Part shown: positions 27,070-36,051 of the stretch, piece after piece
Numbering within the stretch: position 1 is the first letter of the stretch
Layout: every line of letters starts with the position of its first letter
NCBI RefSeq assembly: GCF_014200175.1
Contig: NZ_JACHBD010000001.1
Span: forward strand, 248,001 to 312,000
DNA length: 64,000 bases
Origin: Rhizobium lentis
GTDB taxonomy: Bacteria > Pseudomonadota > Alphaproteobacteria > Rhizobiales > Rhizobiaceae
Reading direction: 5' to 3'
Made by a program: the position numbers and the translations under genes
Notes under the pieces: generated by a model
The model's database searches: none
What the model saw: only the letters and a program-made list of their open reading frames with translations
Told to the model about the DNA's origin: nothing

Positions 27070-27750
27070 TCAGCGTCCAAGGCTGCCGGCGGCAGTGATG
27101 ATCTCCGCCGCGGTCGGGAAGATGCAGAGGCTGTTCGGCCCGTCGAGCGCTTCGATTTGTGCCCAGCCGATGGTGCCGTTCGCATCGACCAGGAAGTGCC
27201 CGACAAGCTGAGTAGCGTGCTTCTCGAATATTGCGTTATCGACTTCATCAAGCTCGAAGCGGTCCTTGGAGTTGAGGATGGTGTTGGCTTCCATCGGCTG
27301 TACCGGTTCTGGCAGCTCGCCCGTTGGGTTGATGCGTGCCGCTTGGAATTGCGCCATCGTTGCGCCATATGGCCATTCGGGCTGTTCGCTGCTCGCATCG
27401 GGCAAGAACTCTGCATGCGGCACGCCGTAGGCGCGATGGGTGCGGCAGTCGGGGTCACACAGAAGCGTTACCGGCGTCGGCCGGTGGCGGAAATACAGGC
27501 GGGCGCGTTCCACCGGCGTGTTGATAACGGCCACGGTCTCCAGCCCGGCGGCGCGCAGGGTTGGCTGCACGCCGGCGAGCTGTTCTACCTGACGCCGGCA
27601 GAACGGGCAGTGCAGCCCGCGAAAGAAGCCGATCAAGAACGGGTGACCCCTCAAGTCGGCGAGCGAGACCGTTCCGTCGAAATTGGCCGTGGCCAGCGCA
27701 AACGCCGGCGCGGATTCTCCAGGCTGCAGCGGGCGCTTCTGGTCTGCCAT
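27070..27750 (-). CDS. AhpC/TSA-like redoxin
   Basis: 226 residues from ATG 27750 (GAGG upstream). The thioredoxin-like fold has LRGHPFLIGFFRGLHCPFCR with a CxxC site, as in peroxiredoxin-like and AhpC/TSA family proteins. The QPMEANTILNSKDRFELDE region is not assigned. The frame extends upstream to 27969 but without family resemblance. It reduces peroxide or disulfide in the cytoplasm by inference. Neighbours give no further context. Confidence 0.78.
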   Translation of the reverse strand: MADQKRPLQPGESAPAFALATANFDGTVSLADLRGHPFLIGFFRGLHCPFCRRQVEQLAGVQPTLRAAGLETVAVINTPVERARLYFRHRPTPVTLLCDPDCRTHRAYGVPHAEFLPDASSEQPEWPYGATMAQFQAARINPTGELPEPVQPMEANTILNSKDRFELDEVDNAIFEKHATQLVGHFLVDANGTIGWAQIEALDGPNSLCIFPTAAEIITAAGSLGR

Positions 27751-28150
27751 GGGAATAATTCCTCTTTCTCCAGCTGAACGACCGAAATTCAACTGTATCA
27801 CTTGTCGCAAGAAGGCCAAACGCTCGATGTTGAGTGACGAGGGCGGTTCGGGATGCCATTCGCAGCTCCGACCGGTGTCGAAGCCGCCCCCGGCCTCTTG
27901 CCAGCATCGGCCCATCAATCCGTGGCCACCCTGTCCTTCCCAGCGGTCTTGCTGCTGTCCGCTCACCATGGATCATCCTTTTAGCGACAAAGGTGCCCCC
28001 GGAGTGGGCACCGGGATCATTCAAAATCGTTGATGTTATCCATAAACTCTATTCGTTTGAATGATGGGTCCGCGAAGGCCATATTAGCAGCATGGACATG
28101 GACGAACCTCCCATCGCCACCATGTCCCGGCTCAAGAAAGGAACCGAAAA
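27751..28150. other. Gene-free stretch
   Basis: About 400 bases between the divergent redoxin and DUF1127 genes. AT-rich sequence near 28025-28065 is a plausible promoter for the DUF1127 gene; I see no repeat, RNA or operator. Confidence 0.4.
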
Positions 28151-28351
28151 ATGACCACGCTCACCTATCGGGGTGGTGGCAAGACCCTCACCTCCAGCGA
28201 AGGCCGCTTCGATCTGGTCCACTATGCCCGCAAGCTCCTGCTCGCCTGGACGCGCTGGCAGACTGCCCGCGAAATCGAAGCCATGCCGTTCGACGTCCGC
28301 AAGGATATCGGCTGGCCGAGCACTGACGACAGCAAACACCGGACCATGTAA
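28151..28351 (+). CDS. DUF1127 family small protein
   Basis: 66 residues: after a variable N-terminus, YARKLLLAWTRWQTAREIEA then MPFDVRKDIGWPSTDD closely follow the DUF1127 pattern. AAAGGAACCGAAAA precedes the ATG. A strong terminator follows at 28379-28411, so it is a single-gene transcript. Confidence 0.85.
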   Translation: MTTLTYRGGGKTLTSSEGRFDLVHYARKLLLAWTRWQTAREIEAMPFDVRKDIGWPSTDDSKHRTM

Positions 28352-28378
28352 TGAATGCGACATTCCTCCTGAGATGAG

Positions 28379-28411
28379 GGCGGCGTCTGCATCTTGCAAC
28401 GCCGCCTTTTT
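28379..28411 (+). terminator. Intrinsic terminator of the DUF1127 gene
   Basis: GGCGGCGT (28379-28386) pairs perfectly with ACGCCGCC (28399-28406), followed by TTTTT. Confidence 0.9.
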
Positions 28412-28633
28412 CGTGTCCGCCATCTCGTTTCCCATTGGACTTCAGCCCCTGAATTTCGGTTGGCTGTGAGCGCTCTTCCACCGTGCCAGCGCCCTCGCCT
28501 GGGACTTGACCGGTCAAATCGCGGTCAATGTCGCATATTTGCTCTTCCCGGCCGCATTTTTCCATGCCAGTGTCGCTTTCAGGACATCGGCGCGACGCAT
28601 TCCGCGTAACGAATATGTCATCGTTCCTCGAGC

Positions 28634-29665
28634 ATGGATTTCGCTATGAACAGGATGCAGATCAAGAAGCGTTCACTGGTCTTCTTTATGGTACCGCAAT
28701 TCACCATGCTGCCCTTCTCGGCCGCCGTGGACACCTTGCGCATCGCCAATCGCATGCTCGGCTATCAGGCCTATACCTGGCGGCTCGCCTCCCTCGACGG
28801 GGAAAAGGTCTATTCCTCCTGCGGCATCGGCGTCGAGGCGAATTCCTCGCTCGCCGAGGAACGCCGCCATCTCGGCGGCGAAAACCGGCCGGGCATGGTG
28901 CTCGTCTGTTCCGGCATCGATGTCGAGCAGTTCAACAACAAATCGGTGAATGCCTGGCTGCGCGAATGCTACAATCGCGGCGTTGCCGTCGGCAGCCTCT
29001 GTACGGGCGCGCATGTACTGGCACAGGCCGGGCTCTTGAACGGCAAGCGCTGCGCCATCCACTGGGAAAACCTGCCGGGCTTCTCCGAAGCCTTCCCGCA
29101 GGCGGAGGTCTATGCCGATCTCTACGAGATCGACGGCAATCTCTATACCTGCGCCGGCGGCACTGCCTCGCTCGACATGATGCTGAACCTCGTCGGCGAG
29201 GATTTCGGCGAGAGCCTCGTCAACCGGATCTGCGAGCAACACCTGACCGATCGTGTGCGCAATCCGCACGACCGTCAGCGCCTGCCGTTGCGCGCCCGCC
29301 TCGGCGTGCAGAATGCCAAGGTGCTGTCGATAATCGAGCTGATGGAAGGCAATCTGGCCGAGCCGCTGTCGCTGATCGAGATCGCCGACGGCGCCGGCCT
29401 CTCCCGCCGCCAGATCGAACGGCTGTTCCGCCAGGAGATGGGCCGCTCGCCTGCCCGTTACTATCTCGAAATCCGCCTCGATCGCGCCCGCCACCTGCTG
29501 GTGCAATCCTCGATGCCCGTCGTCGAAGTCGCCGTCGCCTGCGGCTTCGTCTCGGCCTCGCATTTCTCGAAGTGTTATCGCGAACTCTACCATCGCTCGC
29601 CGCAGCAGGAGCGCGCCGAGCGCAAGATGACGATGGCGACGGCAAGGCAGGCGGTCGCCGCCTGA
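28634..29665 (+). CDS. GlxA-type transcriptional regulator (DJ-1/PfpI plus AraC domain)
   Basis: 343 residues. The N-terminal two thirds are a DJ-1/PfpI-like domain, with VFFMVPQFTMLPFSAAVDTL, GSLCTGAHVLAQAGLLNGKR and CAGGTASLDMMLNLVGEDFG. The C-terminal AraC HTH includes IADGAGLSRRQIERLFRQEM and VAVACGFVSASHFSKCYREL. Family members control quaternary amine or amino acid catabolism (GbdR, CdhR, ArgR groups). ATGs at 28634, 28646 and 28655 are all possible starts. No catabolic genes adjoin it. Confidence 0.9.
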   Translation: MDFAMNRMQIKKRSLVFFMVPQFTMLPFSAAVDTLRIANRMLGYQAYTWRLASLDGEKVYSSCGIGVEANSSLAEERRHLGGENRPGMVLVCSGIDVEQFNNKSVNAWLRECYNRGVAVGSLCTGAHVLAQAGLLNGKRCAIHWENLPGFSEAFPQAEVYADLYEIDGNLYTCAGGTASLDMMLNLVGEDFGESLVNRICEQHLTDRVRNPHDRQRLPLRARLGVQNAKVLSIIELMEGNLAEPLSLIEIADGAGLSRRQIERLFRQEMGRSPARYYLEIRLDRARHLLVQSSMPVVEVAVACGFVSASHFSKCYRELYHRSPQQERAERKMTMATARQAVAA

Positions 29666-29710
29666 GGTGGCCGCAATACAAGAATCTGACCATTCCTTCT
29701 TCATGCTCGC

Positions 29711-29766
29711 CCTTGTGCCGAGCATCTAGCCATGGGTTGATAGGGCAGCAGATCCTCGGCACAAGG
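29711..29766. repeat. Palindromic intergenic repeat
   Basis: CCTTGTGCCGAG (29711-29722) and CTCGGCACAAGG (29755-29766) are perfect inverted repeats around a 32-base centre, between the convergent GlxA-type and GGDEF genes. It may act as a bidirectional terminator or be a copy of a dispersed rhizobial repeat. Confidence 0.65.
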
Positions 29767-29798
29767 CCGAGGATGACGACCGGTGGCGACAGGTCACC

Positions 29799-31130
29799 CT
29801 ACTGTGCTGCCTCCCCCGTCATCCTGGCGTCGGAATAGACCTGGTTGCGGCCCCGGTGTTTGGCCATGTAGAGGAACTGGTCGGCGGCGTTGAGGTAATT
29901 CTCGAAGGTTTCGTAGCCGCCGATCTCGGCGATACCGATCGAAATCGTGACGCCGAGTTCCTCATCGTCGGCGGTGACCTTCAACCGCGATATATCCGAG
30001 CGGATCTCGTCGCAAAGCTTGGTCGCGGCAGCCGAATCCATCTGCGGGAAAAGGATGGCGAATTCCTCGCCGCCAAGCCGCGAGAGAAGATTGTCGCTGC
30101 CCTCGAAAATCGTAAACAGCCGGTTTGCGACCGCCTTCAGCACCTTGTCGCCAATTTCGTGACCGTAGGTATCGTTCAGACGCTTGAAATGATCGATATC
30201 GAGGATGGCGACGGAGCTCGGCACTTTCAGCCGCAGGCATTCGTTCACCAGCTTCGGGCCGTTGTCATAGAAGTAACGGCGATTGTAGAGGCCGGTCAGG
30301 TAGTCGCATGCCGCCGCCGCCCTCAGCTGCCGCATTTGCGCCAGCGTCTCGGCATTGTTGGCGATGCGGCATTGCAGCTCCTCGGCGACAAAGGGCCGGT
30401 AGAGGAAGTCGCTGGCGCCCGCCTTCAGGAAACTGGCTGACAGCATGCGGTCGTTGGACGAAGACACGCCGATCACGCGCAGCCGGTCCGAGCCGAAGCG
30501 ATGGCGAATGCGCCGCGTCAACTCGTAACCGCTCATATCGGGCATATGGTGATCGGTAACGACGAGCTCGATATCGCTGTAGGCTTCGAGCGCGGCCAGC
30601 GCCTCCAGTCCCGAGCTTGCCTCGACGACGAGATATTGCTGCGCCTTCAAGAGGTCGACGAGCACCTGGCGTGCCGAGACGACGTCGTCGACGACGAGCA
30701 CCCGTGTCTTGCGGTTGGAGATCGCCCGGCGGACGGTAGCGACCAGATTGTCGAGCGCGAACTCATTGTCCTTCAGCACGTAATCGATGACATTGCGCTC
30801 CATGATCCTGTTGCGCGTGTTGAGATCGAACGTGGCGGTAAAGACGATCGCCGGGATATCGTGCTCGATCGTGCAGTCGAGCGCCTCGCCGTAAGGCGAA
30901 TCCGGCAGGTTGAGGTCGACGACGGCCATAGTGTAGCCATGACCATCTTCAGCAAGTTCCCGGCGAAGCGCTTTCAGCGACGAGCAGGATTTGACGGCAA
31001 GCCCAAGTTCCGTCTGGAACCGGTGACAGAGCACGGCGGAAAACATCCGGGAATCTTCAACCAGAAGTATTTTGAGCCCGCCGGAGCGAAGCCCGATTCC
31101 ATCCCGCTGAAAATCCGCTTGAAAGGCCAC
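29799..31130 (-). CDS. Tandem receiver-GGDEF response regulator (PleD-like)
   Basis: About 443 residues. Receiver 1: LKILLVEDSRMF and phospho-acceptor in VVDLNLPDSP. Receiver 2: RVLVVDDVVSARQVL and phospho-acceptor in VVTDHHMPDMSGYELT. The C-terminal GGDEF domain has the active motif as GGEEF in SRLGGEEFAILFP, making it a predicted diguanylate cyclase. I prefer the GTG at 31130, which follows AGGGGGGAAT; an upstream ATG at 31226 gives a Pro/Ala-rich, unlikely extension. The next gene upstream codes for a shorter relative of both receivers. Confidence 0.88.
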   Translation of the reverse strand: MAFQADFQRDGIGLRSGGLKILLVEDSRMFSAVLCHRFQTELGLAVKSCSSLKALRRELAEDGHGYTMAVVDLNLPDSPYGEALDCTIEHDIPAIVFTATFDLNTRNRIMERNVIDYVLKDNEFALDNLVATVRRAISNRKTRVLVVDDVVSARQVLVDLLKAQQYLVVEASSGLEALAALEAYSDIELVVTDHHMPDMSGYELTRRIRHRFGSDRLRVIGVSSSNDRMLSASFLKAGASDFLYRPFVAEELQCRIANNAETLAQMRQLRAAAACDYLTGLYNRRYFYDNGPKLVNECLRLKVPSSVAILDIDHFKRLNDTYGHEIGDKVLKAVANRLFTIFEGSDNLLSRLGGEEFAILFPQMDSAAATKLCDEIRSDISRLKVTADDEELGVTISIGIAEIGGYETFENYLNAADQFLYMAKHRGRNQVYSDARMTGEAAQ

Positions 31131-31316
31131 AGCCGCTATTCCCCCCTGCGCCGCACGGGCTCGACTCGGCCCTCCCCCCGGCGGGGCAGACGATAACCGA
31201 GAGGCCTGTGCGCGTGAAGGGGACAAATGATGTTGTTACTTATAATTGCAAAAACTCGATGCCGGTCCCCGACCGGCATCTCCGCCTCACTGACAATACT
31301 CAAGCTATGAGAGCCG

Positions 31317-32147
31317 TCAGGCAACCGCCCGCTCCTTGCGCATCGACTGGATTTGCAAAAGCGTATCGAGATTCTGGTTGACGCGGCAGTAGAACTCCTC
31401 GTCAATGAAGGGGCGCAGCATGAAATCATTGCCGCCGGCCTTCAGGAACCGCGCCGAAAGCAGCCGGTTCGATGAGGAGGAAACGCCGATGATGCGCAGC
31501 TCGTGCGAGCCGATATTGGCGCGGATGCGCCGTGTCAGTTCGAAGCCGTCAATATCGGGCATGTTATAGTCGGTGATCATCAGGCCGATATCGCGATTGG
31601 CCTTCAGGATCTCCAATGCCTTGCCGCCGCTTTCGGCAACGCTGACGCGGAAATTATAGCGTTTCAGCCGGCTCGACAACAACGCGCGCGCCGTCGCGCT
31701 GTCGTCGACGATCAGCACATGGTGGCGATGATTGGTCAGGAACCGGCAGATTGATTCCGCCAGCAGATCGACCGCGAAGATATTATCCTTGAGGATATAG
31801 TCGACGATGTCCTTGGCCATCAGCTTGTCGCGCATGCCGTCGTGGAAGGTCCCGGTGAAGACGATGGTGGGAATGGAAAGATCGACCAGATATTCGAGCG
31901 CTTCGCCGTTTTCGGCGCCGGGCAGATTGATGTTCGAAATCGCCAGCGTGATCGGATCGGAAGATCTGTCGTAGGCAAGCTGCAGATCCTCGAAGTTGCG
32001 GCAGATCTCGACGTCAATGTCGAACAACTCCTTGAGGCGTTTGCTGATCATCGAAGTGAACACGTTTGAATCTTCGGCGACAATAATTCGCGCGCCGGCA
32101 AACATCTCTCCGGAATATTGCATTCCCGAAATACCTAAAAACGCCAT
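31317..32147 (-). CDS. Tandem receiver protein with a degenerate first receiver
   Basis: 276 residues, two receiver domains, no output domain. Receiver 1 starts ARIIVAEDSNVFTSM but has LAISNINLPGAENG where the phosphorylatable Asp should be (Asn in VDLNLP position). Receiver 2 is intact: VLIVDDSATARALL and LMITDYNMPDIDGFELT. It aligns along its whole length with the receiver half of the downstream GGDEF protein (shared DY[IV]LKDN[IE]FA[VL]D). It is probably a partner in the same pathway, since it lies in the same direction about 190 bases upstream. Confidence 0.88.
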   Translation of the reverse strand: MAFLGISGMQYSGEMFAGARIIVAEDSNVFTSMISKRLKELFDIDVEICRNFEDLQLAYDRSSDPITLAISNINLPGAENGEALEYLVDLSIPTIVFTGTFHDGMRDKLMAKDIVDYILKDNIFAVDLLAESICRFLTNHRHHVLIVDDSATARALLSSRLKRYNFRVSVAESGGKALEILKANRDIGLMITDYNMPDIDGFELTRRIRANIGSHELRIIGVSSSSNRLLSARFLKAGGNDFMLRPFIDEEFYCRVNQNLDTLLQIQSMRKERAVA

Positions 32148-32441
32148 CGTAAACCTTTAATGTAAAATCCGTCCCCAATTCCAACGGATACATCAATTGA
32201 TTTGACTAATTATTAATCAGCACTGTGGATGCGAAAACGAAGATACGACTCGATGACGCCGCTGCTGATTTTCTTGCAGATATGATTAAGAAATCAGGCG
32301 CGAAGCGCCGCGTTCTAGGCATTGAACGCTTTCGCCGACGACGATCACATTCTCCTCGAAGCCCGCGCAGGCACTCGGCTGGCAGCGCGCGGGGGAAGCG
32401 ATTATAAACGGGTAGTCGACCGACCCGCCGAGAGGTTTCCC

Positions 32442-33425
32442 ATGACCCAATCCGACCCGGTGATCGAATGGCTTCTCGACTCCGACCCATCGATCCGATG
32501 GCAGGTCATGCGTGACCTGCTTGACGCCCCGCAGCGGGAATGGATGGCCGAGCGGGCGAAAGTGGAGACCAAAGGTTGGGGCGCAAGGCTGCTTGCCTGC
32601 CAGGACGAGGACGGGCAATGGGCAGGTGGCGCCTTCCTGCCTGCCGGTTTTGACCCTTGCGAGTGGCGCGAGTACGGTCAGCCTTGGACGGCCACGACCT
32701 TTTCTCTTTCGCAACTGCGGGAATTCGGTCTCGATCCTACCTGTGAGCGGGTGAGGCGCACCGTCGAATTGATTGGCGCCAATGCCTATTGGGAAGAGGG
32801 CGGCCAGTCCTATTGGAACGGCGAAGTCGAGGAGTGCATCAATGGCCGTACCGTCGCCGACGGCGCCTATTTCGGTGTCGACATCTCTTCCATTGTCGAG
32901 AGGCTGACCGGCGAGCGCCTCGAGGATGGCGGATGGAATTGTGAACGGTGCAACGGCTCCATTCGATCGTCCTTTGCCAGCACCATCAACGTGCTGGAAG
33001 GTCTGCTGGAGTTCGAGCGAGCGACCGGCGGTACGCCGCAATCCCGGGAGGCACGTAGAACGGGCGAGGAATTTCTGCTGAAACGCAACCTCTTCCGCCG
33101 TCTCGGCACCGGCGAGCCGGCTGACGAACGCTTCCTGTACTTCCTGCACCCGAACCGTTGGCGCTACGACATCGCTCGCGCCCTCGACTATTTCCGCTCA
33201 AGCGCCCTCCTCACCGGCTCCACTCCCGATCCACGCCTCGGCGCGGCGATCGACCGTCTTCGCTGCCGCCGCCTTCAGAACGGGAGATGGCCGCTCGACT
33301 GGACCCTGCCGGGGCGTGTCTGGTTCGAGATCGACGAGGGAGAAGGTCAGCCCTCGCGCTGGATCACGCTCCGGGCGATGCGGGTGCTCAGATGGTGGGA
33401 TGCCTACGCCTCAGTCAATGCCTGA
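32442..33425 (+). CDS. Squalene cyclase/prenyltransferase-like protein
   Basis: 327 residues from ATG 32442 (GAGG upstream; the frame upstream is dissimilar). Repeated Gln/Trp-type motifs occur: ACQDEDGQWAGGAFLPAG, ERLEDGGWNCERCNGS and LRCRRLQNGRWPLDW. These suggest the alpha/alpha toroid of prenyltransferase or squalene-cyclase-like proteins. Other members are conserved but uncharacterised, and no cyclase DxDD motif is obvious. It is divergent from nothing in particular; the arsenic cluster starts about 60 bases downstream. Confidence 0.72.
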   Translation: MTQSDPVIEWLLDSDPSIRWQVMRDLLDAPQREWMAERAKVETKGWGARLLACQDEDGQWAGGAFLPAGFDPCEWREYGQPWTATTFSLSQLREFGLDPTCERVRRTVELIGANAYWEEGGQSYWNGEVEECINGRTVADGAYFGVDISSIVERLTGERLEDGGWNCERCNGSIRSSFASTINVLEGLLEFERATGGTPQSREARRTGEEFLLKRNLFRRLGTGEPADERFLYFLHPNRWRYDIARALDYFRSSALLTGSTPDPRLGAAIDRLRCRRLQNGRWPLDWTLPGRVWFEIDEGEGQPSRWITLRAMRVLRWWDAYASVNA

Positions 33426-33483
33426 TGCCAATCGAGCGCAGGACATGCAGACCGCTCCGCTGTTGCCCGATTCCCGCAGGTCT

Positions 33484-34008
33484 CTACGCACAGCAGCCGC
33501 TCCCCGCCGCCGACGGACCGCAGCAGGCTGCGGCCTTTCTGGTCTCCTCAGCGAGCCAGCGGTCGCGCGGTTTGCAGCTTGCCGGCCGCGGCGAAAGATC
33601 GACATGCACGGCCCCGCCACGCAAGATCGGCATTGCCGCGCAATAAAGCTGCATCGGCCGCACGCCGTCGCTCACTTCGAAGGTAAGCTTGGCCGAACCG
33701 TCGAGCTGCACATGCTCCGACACCTTACGGACGATCGCACGGAATTTTCCGGCCGGCATATGCGTGCGATCCCCGTCGTCGATGTCCCAGAGCTGGATGA
33801 AGATCTCAGTCCAGGCCTCGGGATTAGCACCGCAATCAAGCGCCGAGAATTGGCCCGCCTTGACCTCGGTGATATGATAGCCCGGCTTCACCGGCTGGCC
33901 GTCGTAATGGAAAACCAGCGGCGCGTCCTTTTCACCGAAGAGCGCATCAAGCAGCAGGCCGAGGCTTATCTCCTCCGCCTGAATTTTATTGTTGTCGATG
34001 GCATTCAT
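33484..34008 (-). CDS. DUF6428 family protein of arsenic clusters
   Basis: 174 residues from ATG 34008. The body (HYDGQPVKPGYHITEVKAGQ, then TEIFIQLWDIDDGDRTH) matches the DUF6428 family, often found beside ars genes. The C-terminus ends with Cys-rich KAAACCGPSAAGSGCCA, suited to thiol chemistry or arsenite binding. It is divergent from arsR, sharing the 42-base gap. Function unknown; a metalloid sensor or chaperone is an inference. Confidence 0.75.
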   Translation of the reverse strand: MNAIDNNKIQAEEISLGLLLDALFGEKDAPLVFHYDGQPVKPGYHITEVKAGQFSALDCGANPEAWTEIFIQLWDIDDGDRTHMPAGKFRAIVRKVSEHVQLDGSAKLTFEVSDGVRPMQLYCAAMPILRGGAVHVDLSPRPASCKPRDRWLAEETRKAAACCGPSAAGSGCCA

Positions 34009-34050
34009 CTGCGCTAATCCTCGTTTCAACTATTCAAGGATTATTGAAAT

Positions 34051-34407
34051 ATGGATCAACGTCAAGCCCTCGCCGCATTCGGCGCGCTTTCGCAGGAAAC
34101 GCGTCTCCATATCATTCGCATGCTTGTCGTCTCGGGTCCTGACGGAATGGCGGCGGGCTCTATCGCCGAAAAGGCCGAGGTTTCGCCGTCCAACGTCTCC
34201 TTCCACCTAAAGGAGCTGGAACGATCCGGGCTGATCACCCAGCAGCGTGAATCGCGCTCGATCATCTACACCGCCAATTACGAGGCGCTTGGCGGGCTGA
34301 TCCGTTTTCTGATGGAGGATTGCTGCGGAGGGAACGCCGAAATCTGCGCGCCCGCCGCCGCCGTCGCCGCATGCTGTGCACCTGCAACCAAGGAGGAACT
34401 GCAATGA
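34051..34407 (+). CDS. arsR: ArsR/SmtB family arsenite-responsive repressor
   Basis: 118 residues: winged helix with AEVSPSNVSFHLKELERSGL. The C-terminal tail carries EDCCGGNAEIC (Cys 91, 92, 99), a spacing similar to the three-cysteine C-terminal As(III) site in ArsR of Acidithiobacillus, and later AACCAP. Its last bases overlap the arsC start as ATGA. The divergent DUF6428 gene is likely under the same operator. Confidence 0.92.
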   Translation: MDQRQALAAFGALSQETRLHIIRMLVVSGPDGMAAGSIAEKAEVSPSNVSFHLKELERSGLITQQRESRSIIYTANYEALGGLIRFLMEDCCGGNAEICAPAAAVAACCAPATKEELQ

Positions 34408-34934
34408 CCACAGACCGCGTCTACAATGTGCTCTTTCTCTGCACTGCCAATTCTTCACGCTCTATCCTGGCAGAGTCGATCCTCGAGACCGAGGGCAAGG
34501 GCCGGTTCAAGGCCTATTCCGGCGGCAGCCAGCCGAGGGGCGAAGTCAATCCATTGGCGCTGAAGGAACTGCAGGCGCTGGGTTATCCCGCAACCGGATT
34601 CCGCTCGAAGAGCTGGGACGAATTCGCCAAACCCGGCGCACCGGAGATGGATTTCATCTTCACCGTGTGCGACACCGCCCACGGCGAAGCTTGCCCTGTC
34701 TGGATCGGCCATCCGATGACCGCTCACTGGGGCGTCGAGGATCCGGCCGCCGTCGAGGGCAGCGAGGTCGAGAAGGGCCGCGCCTTTGCACAGGCCGCCC
34801 GTTTCCTGAAAAACAGGATCATGGCCTTCCTCAGCTTGCCCTTGGCCTCGATCGACAAGCTGGCGCTGGAGCAGCACCTACGCCAGATCGGCGCGATGGA
34901 AGGCACCACGGCGCAACCGACAGGTGCCGGCTGA
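34404..34934 (+). CDS. arsC: Arsenate reductase, low-molecular-weight phosphatase type
   Basis: 176 residues. The N-terminal P-loop LFLCTANSSRS (Cys 13, Arg 19) is the CX5R motif of the LMW-PTP-like, thioredoxin-linked ArsC family. MDFIFTVCDTAHGEACPVW carries the additional cysteines of the redox relay. Reduces arsenate to arsenite in the cytoplasm. AAGGAGG precedes the ATG; it overlaps arsR by 4 bases and aqpS by one base. Confidence 0.92.
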   Translation: MTTDRVYNVLFLCTANSSRSILAESILETEGKGRFKAYSGGSQPRGEVNPLALKELQALGYPATGFRSKSWDEFAKPGAPEMDFIFTVCDTAHGEACPVWIGHPMTAHWGVEDPAAVEGSEVEKGRAFAQAARFLKNRIMAFLSLPLASIDKLALEQHLRQIGAMEGTTAQPTGAG

Positions 34935-35632
34935 TGGCCTCATACGATCTATCGCGGCGACTGGTCGCGGAGGCGCTCGGCACCGCCATGCTGGTCGCAA
35001 CCGTGGTTGGCTCCGGCATCATGGCGACATCGCTGACTGCGGATGTCGGCCTCGCTCTGCTCGGCAATACGCTCGCGACCGGCGCGATCCTGGCGGTGCT
35101 GATCACCGTGCTGGGGCCGATTTCCGGCGCCCATTTCAACCCGGCCGTCTCGTTGATCTTCGCCATGTCGGGCTCGCTGCAAAAACGCGACCTTGGCTTC
35201 TACGTGCTGGTGCAGTTTGCCGGCGGCGTGGCTGGCACGATCTGCGCCCATCTGATGTTCAACCTGCCGCTCCTGGAATTGTCGAGCAAGGTCCGCACCG
35301 GTGGCGCGCAATGGTTTTCCGAGGGGATTGCGACCTTCGGCCTCGTCGCGGTCATTCTCGCCGGCATCCGCTTCGAGCAGAAGGCAGTGCCATGGCTGGT
35401 CGGGCTTTACATCACCGCTGCCTACTGGTTCACCGCCTCGACCTCGTTTGCCAATCCGGCGGTGGCCTTCGCCCGCTCCCTGACCGACACTTTCTCCGGC
35501 ATACGACCGATCGACCTTCCGGGGTTCTGGCTTACCGAAATCGCTGGTGCGGTCGCAGCCCTCCTCCTCTTCAACTGGCTGCTGCAGCCAGCCGAGACAT
35601 CGTCAATCCTATCCTCCGAGGCAAAATTATGA
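34934..35632 (+). CDS. aqpS: Aquaglyceroporin of the AqpS type
   Basis: 232 residues, six hydrophobic segments. NPA boxes are present: HFNPAVSLIF and FANPAVAFARSL. In Sinorhizobium, AqpS in the ars operon replaces ArsB/Acr3 and lets arsenite formed inside the cell leave down its gradient; the same role is inferred here because no arsB or acr3 lies in the cluster. TGATG overlap with arsC. Confidence 0.92.
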   Translation: MASYDLSRRLVAEALGTAMLVATVVGSGIMATSLTADVGLALLGNTLATGAILAVLITVLGPISGAHFNPAVSLIFAMSGSLQKRDLGFYVLVQFAGGVAGTICAHLMFNLPLLELSSKVRTGGAQWFSEGIATFGLVAVILAGIRFEQKAVPWLVGLYITAAYWFTASTSFANPAVAFARSLTDTFSGIRPIDLPGFWLTEIAGAVAALLLFNWLLQPAETSSILSSEAKL

Positions 35633-36051
35633 AGGTCACCATCTATCACAACCCCGCTTGCGGCACCTCGCGCAACACGCTGGCGATGATCCGCAATGCC
35701 GGTATCGAGCCCGACATCATCGAATACGTCAACACGCCGCCGTCGCGCGCAGAGCTGGTCAAGATGATCGCCGATGCCGGTCTGACCGTGCGCCAGGCCT
35801 TGCGCGAGAAGGATACGCCCTACACCGAACTCGGCCTCGGCAATCCCGATGTGAGCGACGATCATCTGCTTGACGCCATGCTCGCCCAGCCGATCCTGAT
35901 CAACCGGCCCTTCGTCGTCACCCCGCTCGGCACACGGCTGTCGCGGCCCTCCGAGCTGGTCCTGGAAATCCTGCCGGAGACGCACAAGGGCGCCTTCACC
36001 AAGGAAGACGGCGAGAAGGTGCTCGATGCCGAAGGCAAGCGCATTGTCTGA
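35629..36051 (+). CDS. arsC: Arsenate reductase, glutaredoxin-dependent (ArsC, Spx fold)
   Basis: 140 residues. [15 protein letters not shown] has the family Cys 11 followed by GTSR, the HxxxCxxxR active site, and the Arg-rich middle and [10 protein letters not shown] block are intact. It belongs to a different fold from the first arsC, so the operon holds two unrelated arsenate reductases. ATGA overlap with aqpS. Confidence 0.92.
   Translation: MKVTIYHNPACGTSRNTLAMIRNAGIEPDIIEYVNTPPSRAELVKMIADAGLTVRQALREKDTPYTELGLGNPDVSDDHLLDAMLAQPILINRPFVVTPLGTRLSRPSELVLEILPETHKGAFTKEDGEKVLDAEGKRIV

Noticed and set aside
32225..32407. Small open frame (DAKTKIRLDDAAADFLADMI) before the prenyltransferase-like gene
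   Set aside because: GTG start without a clear ribosome site; the second half is Arg/Ser-rich and looks non-coding. Weak, so not listed as a gene.
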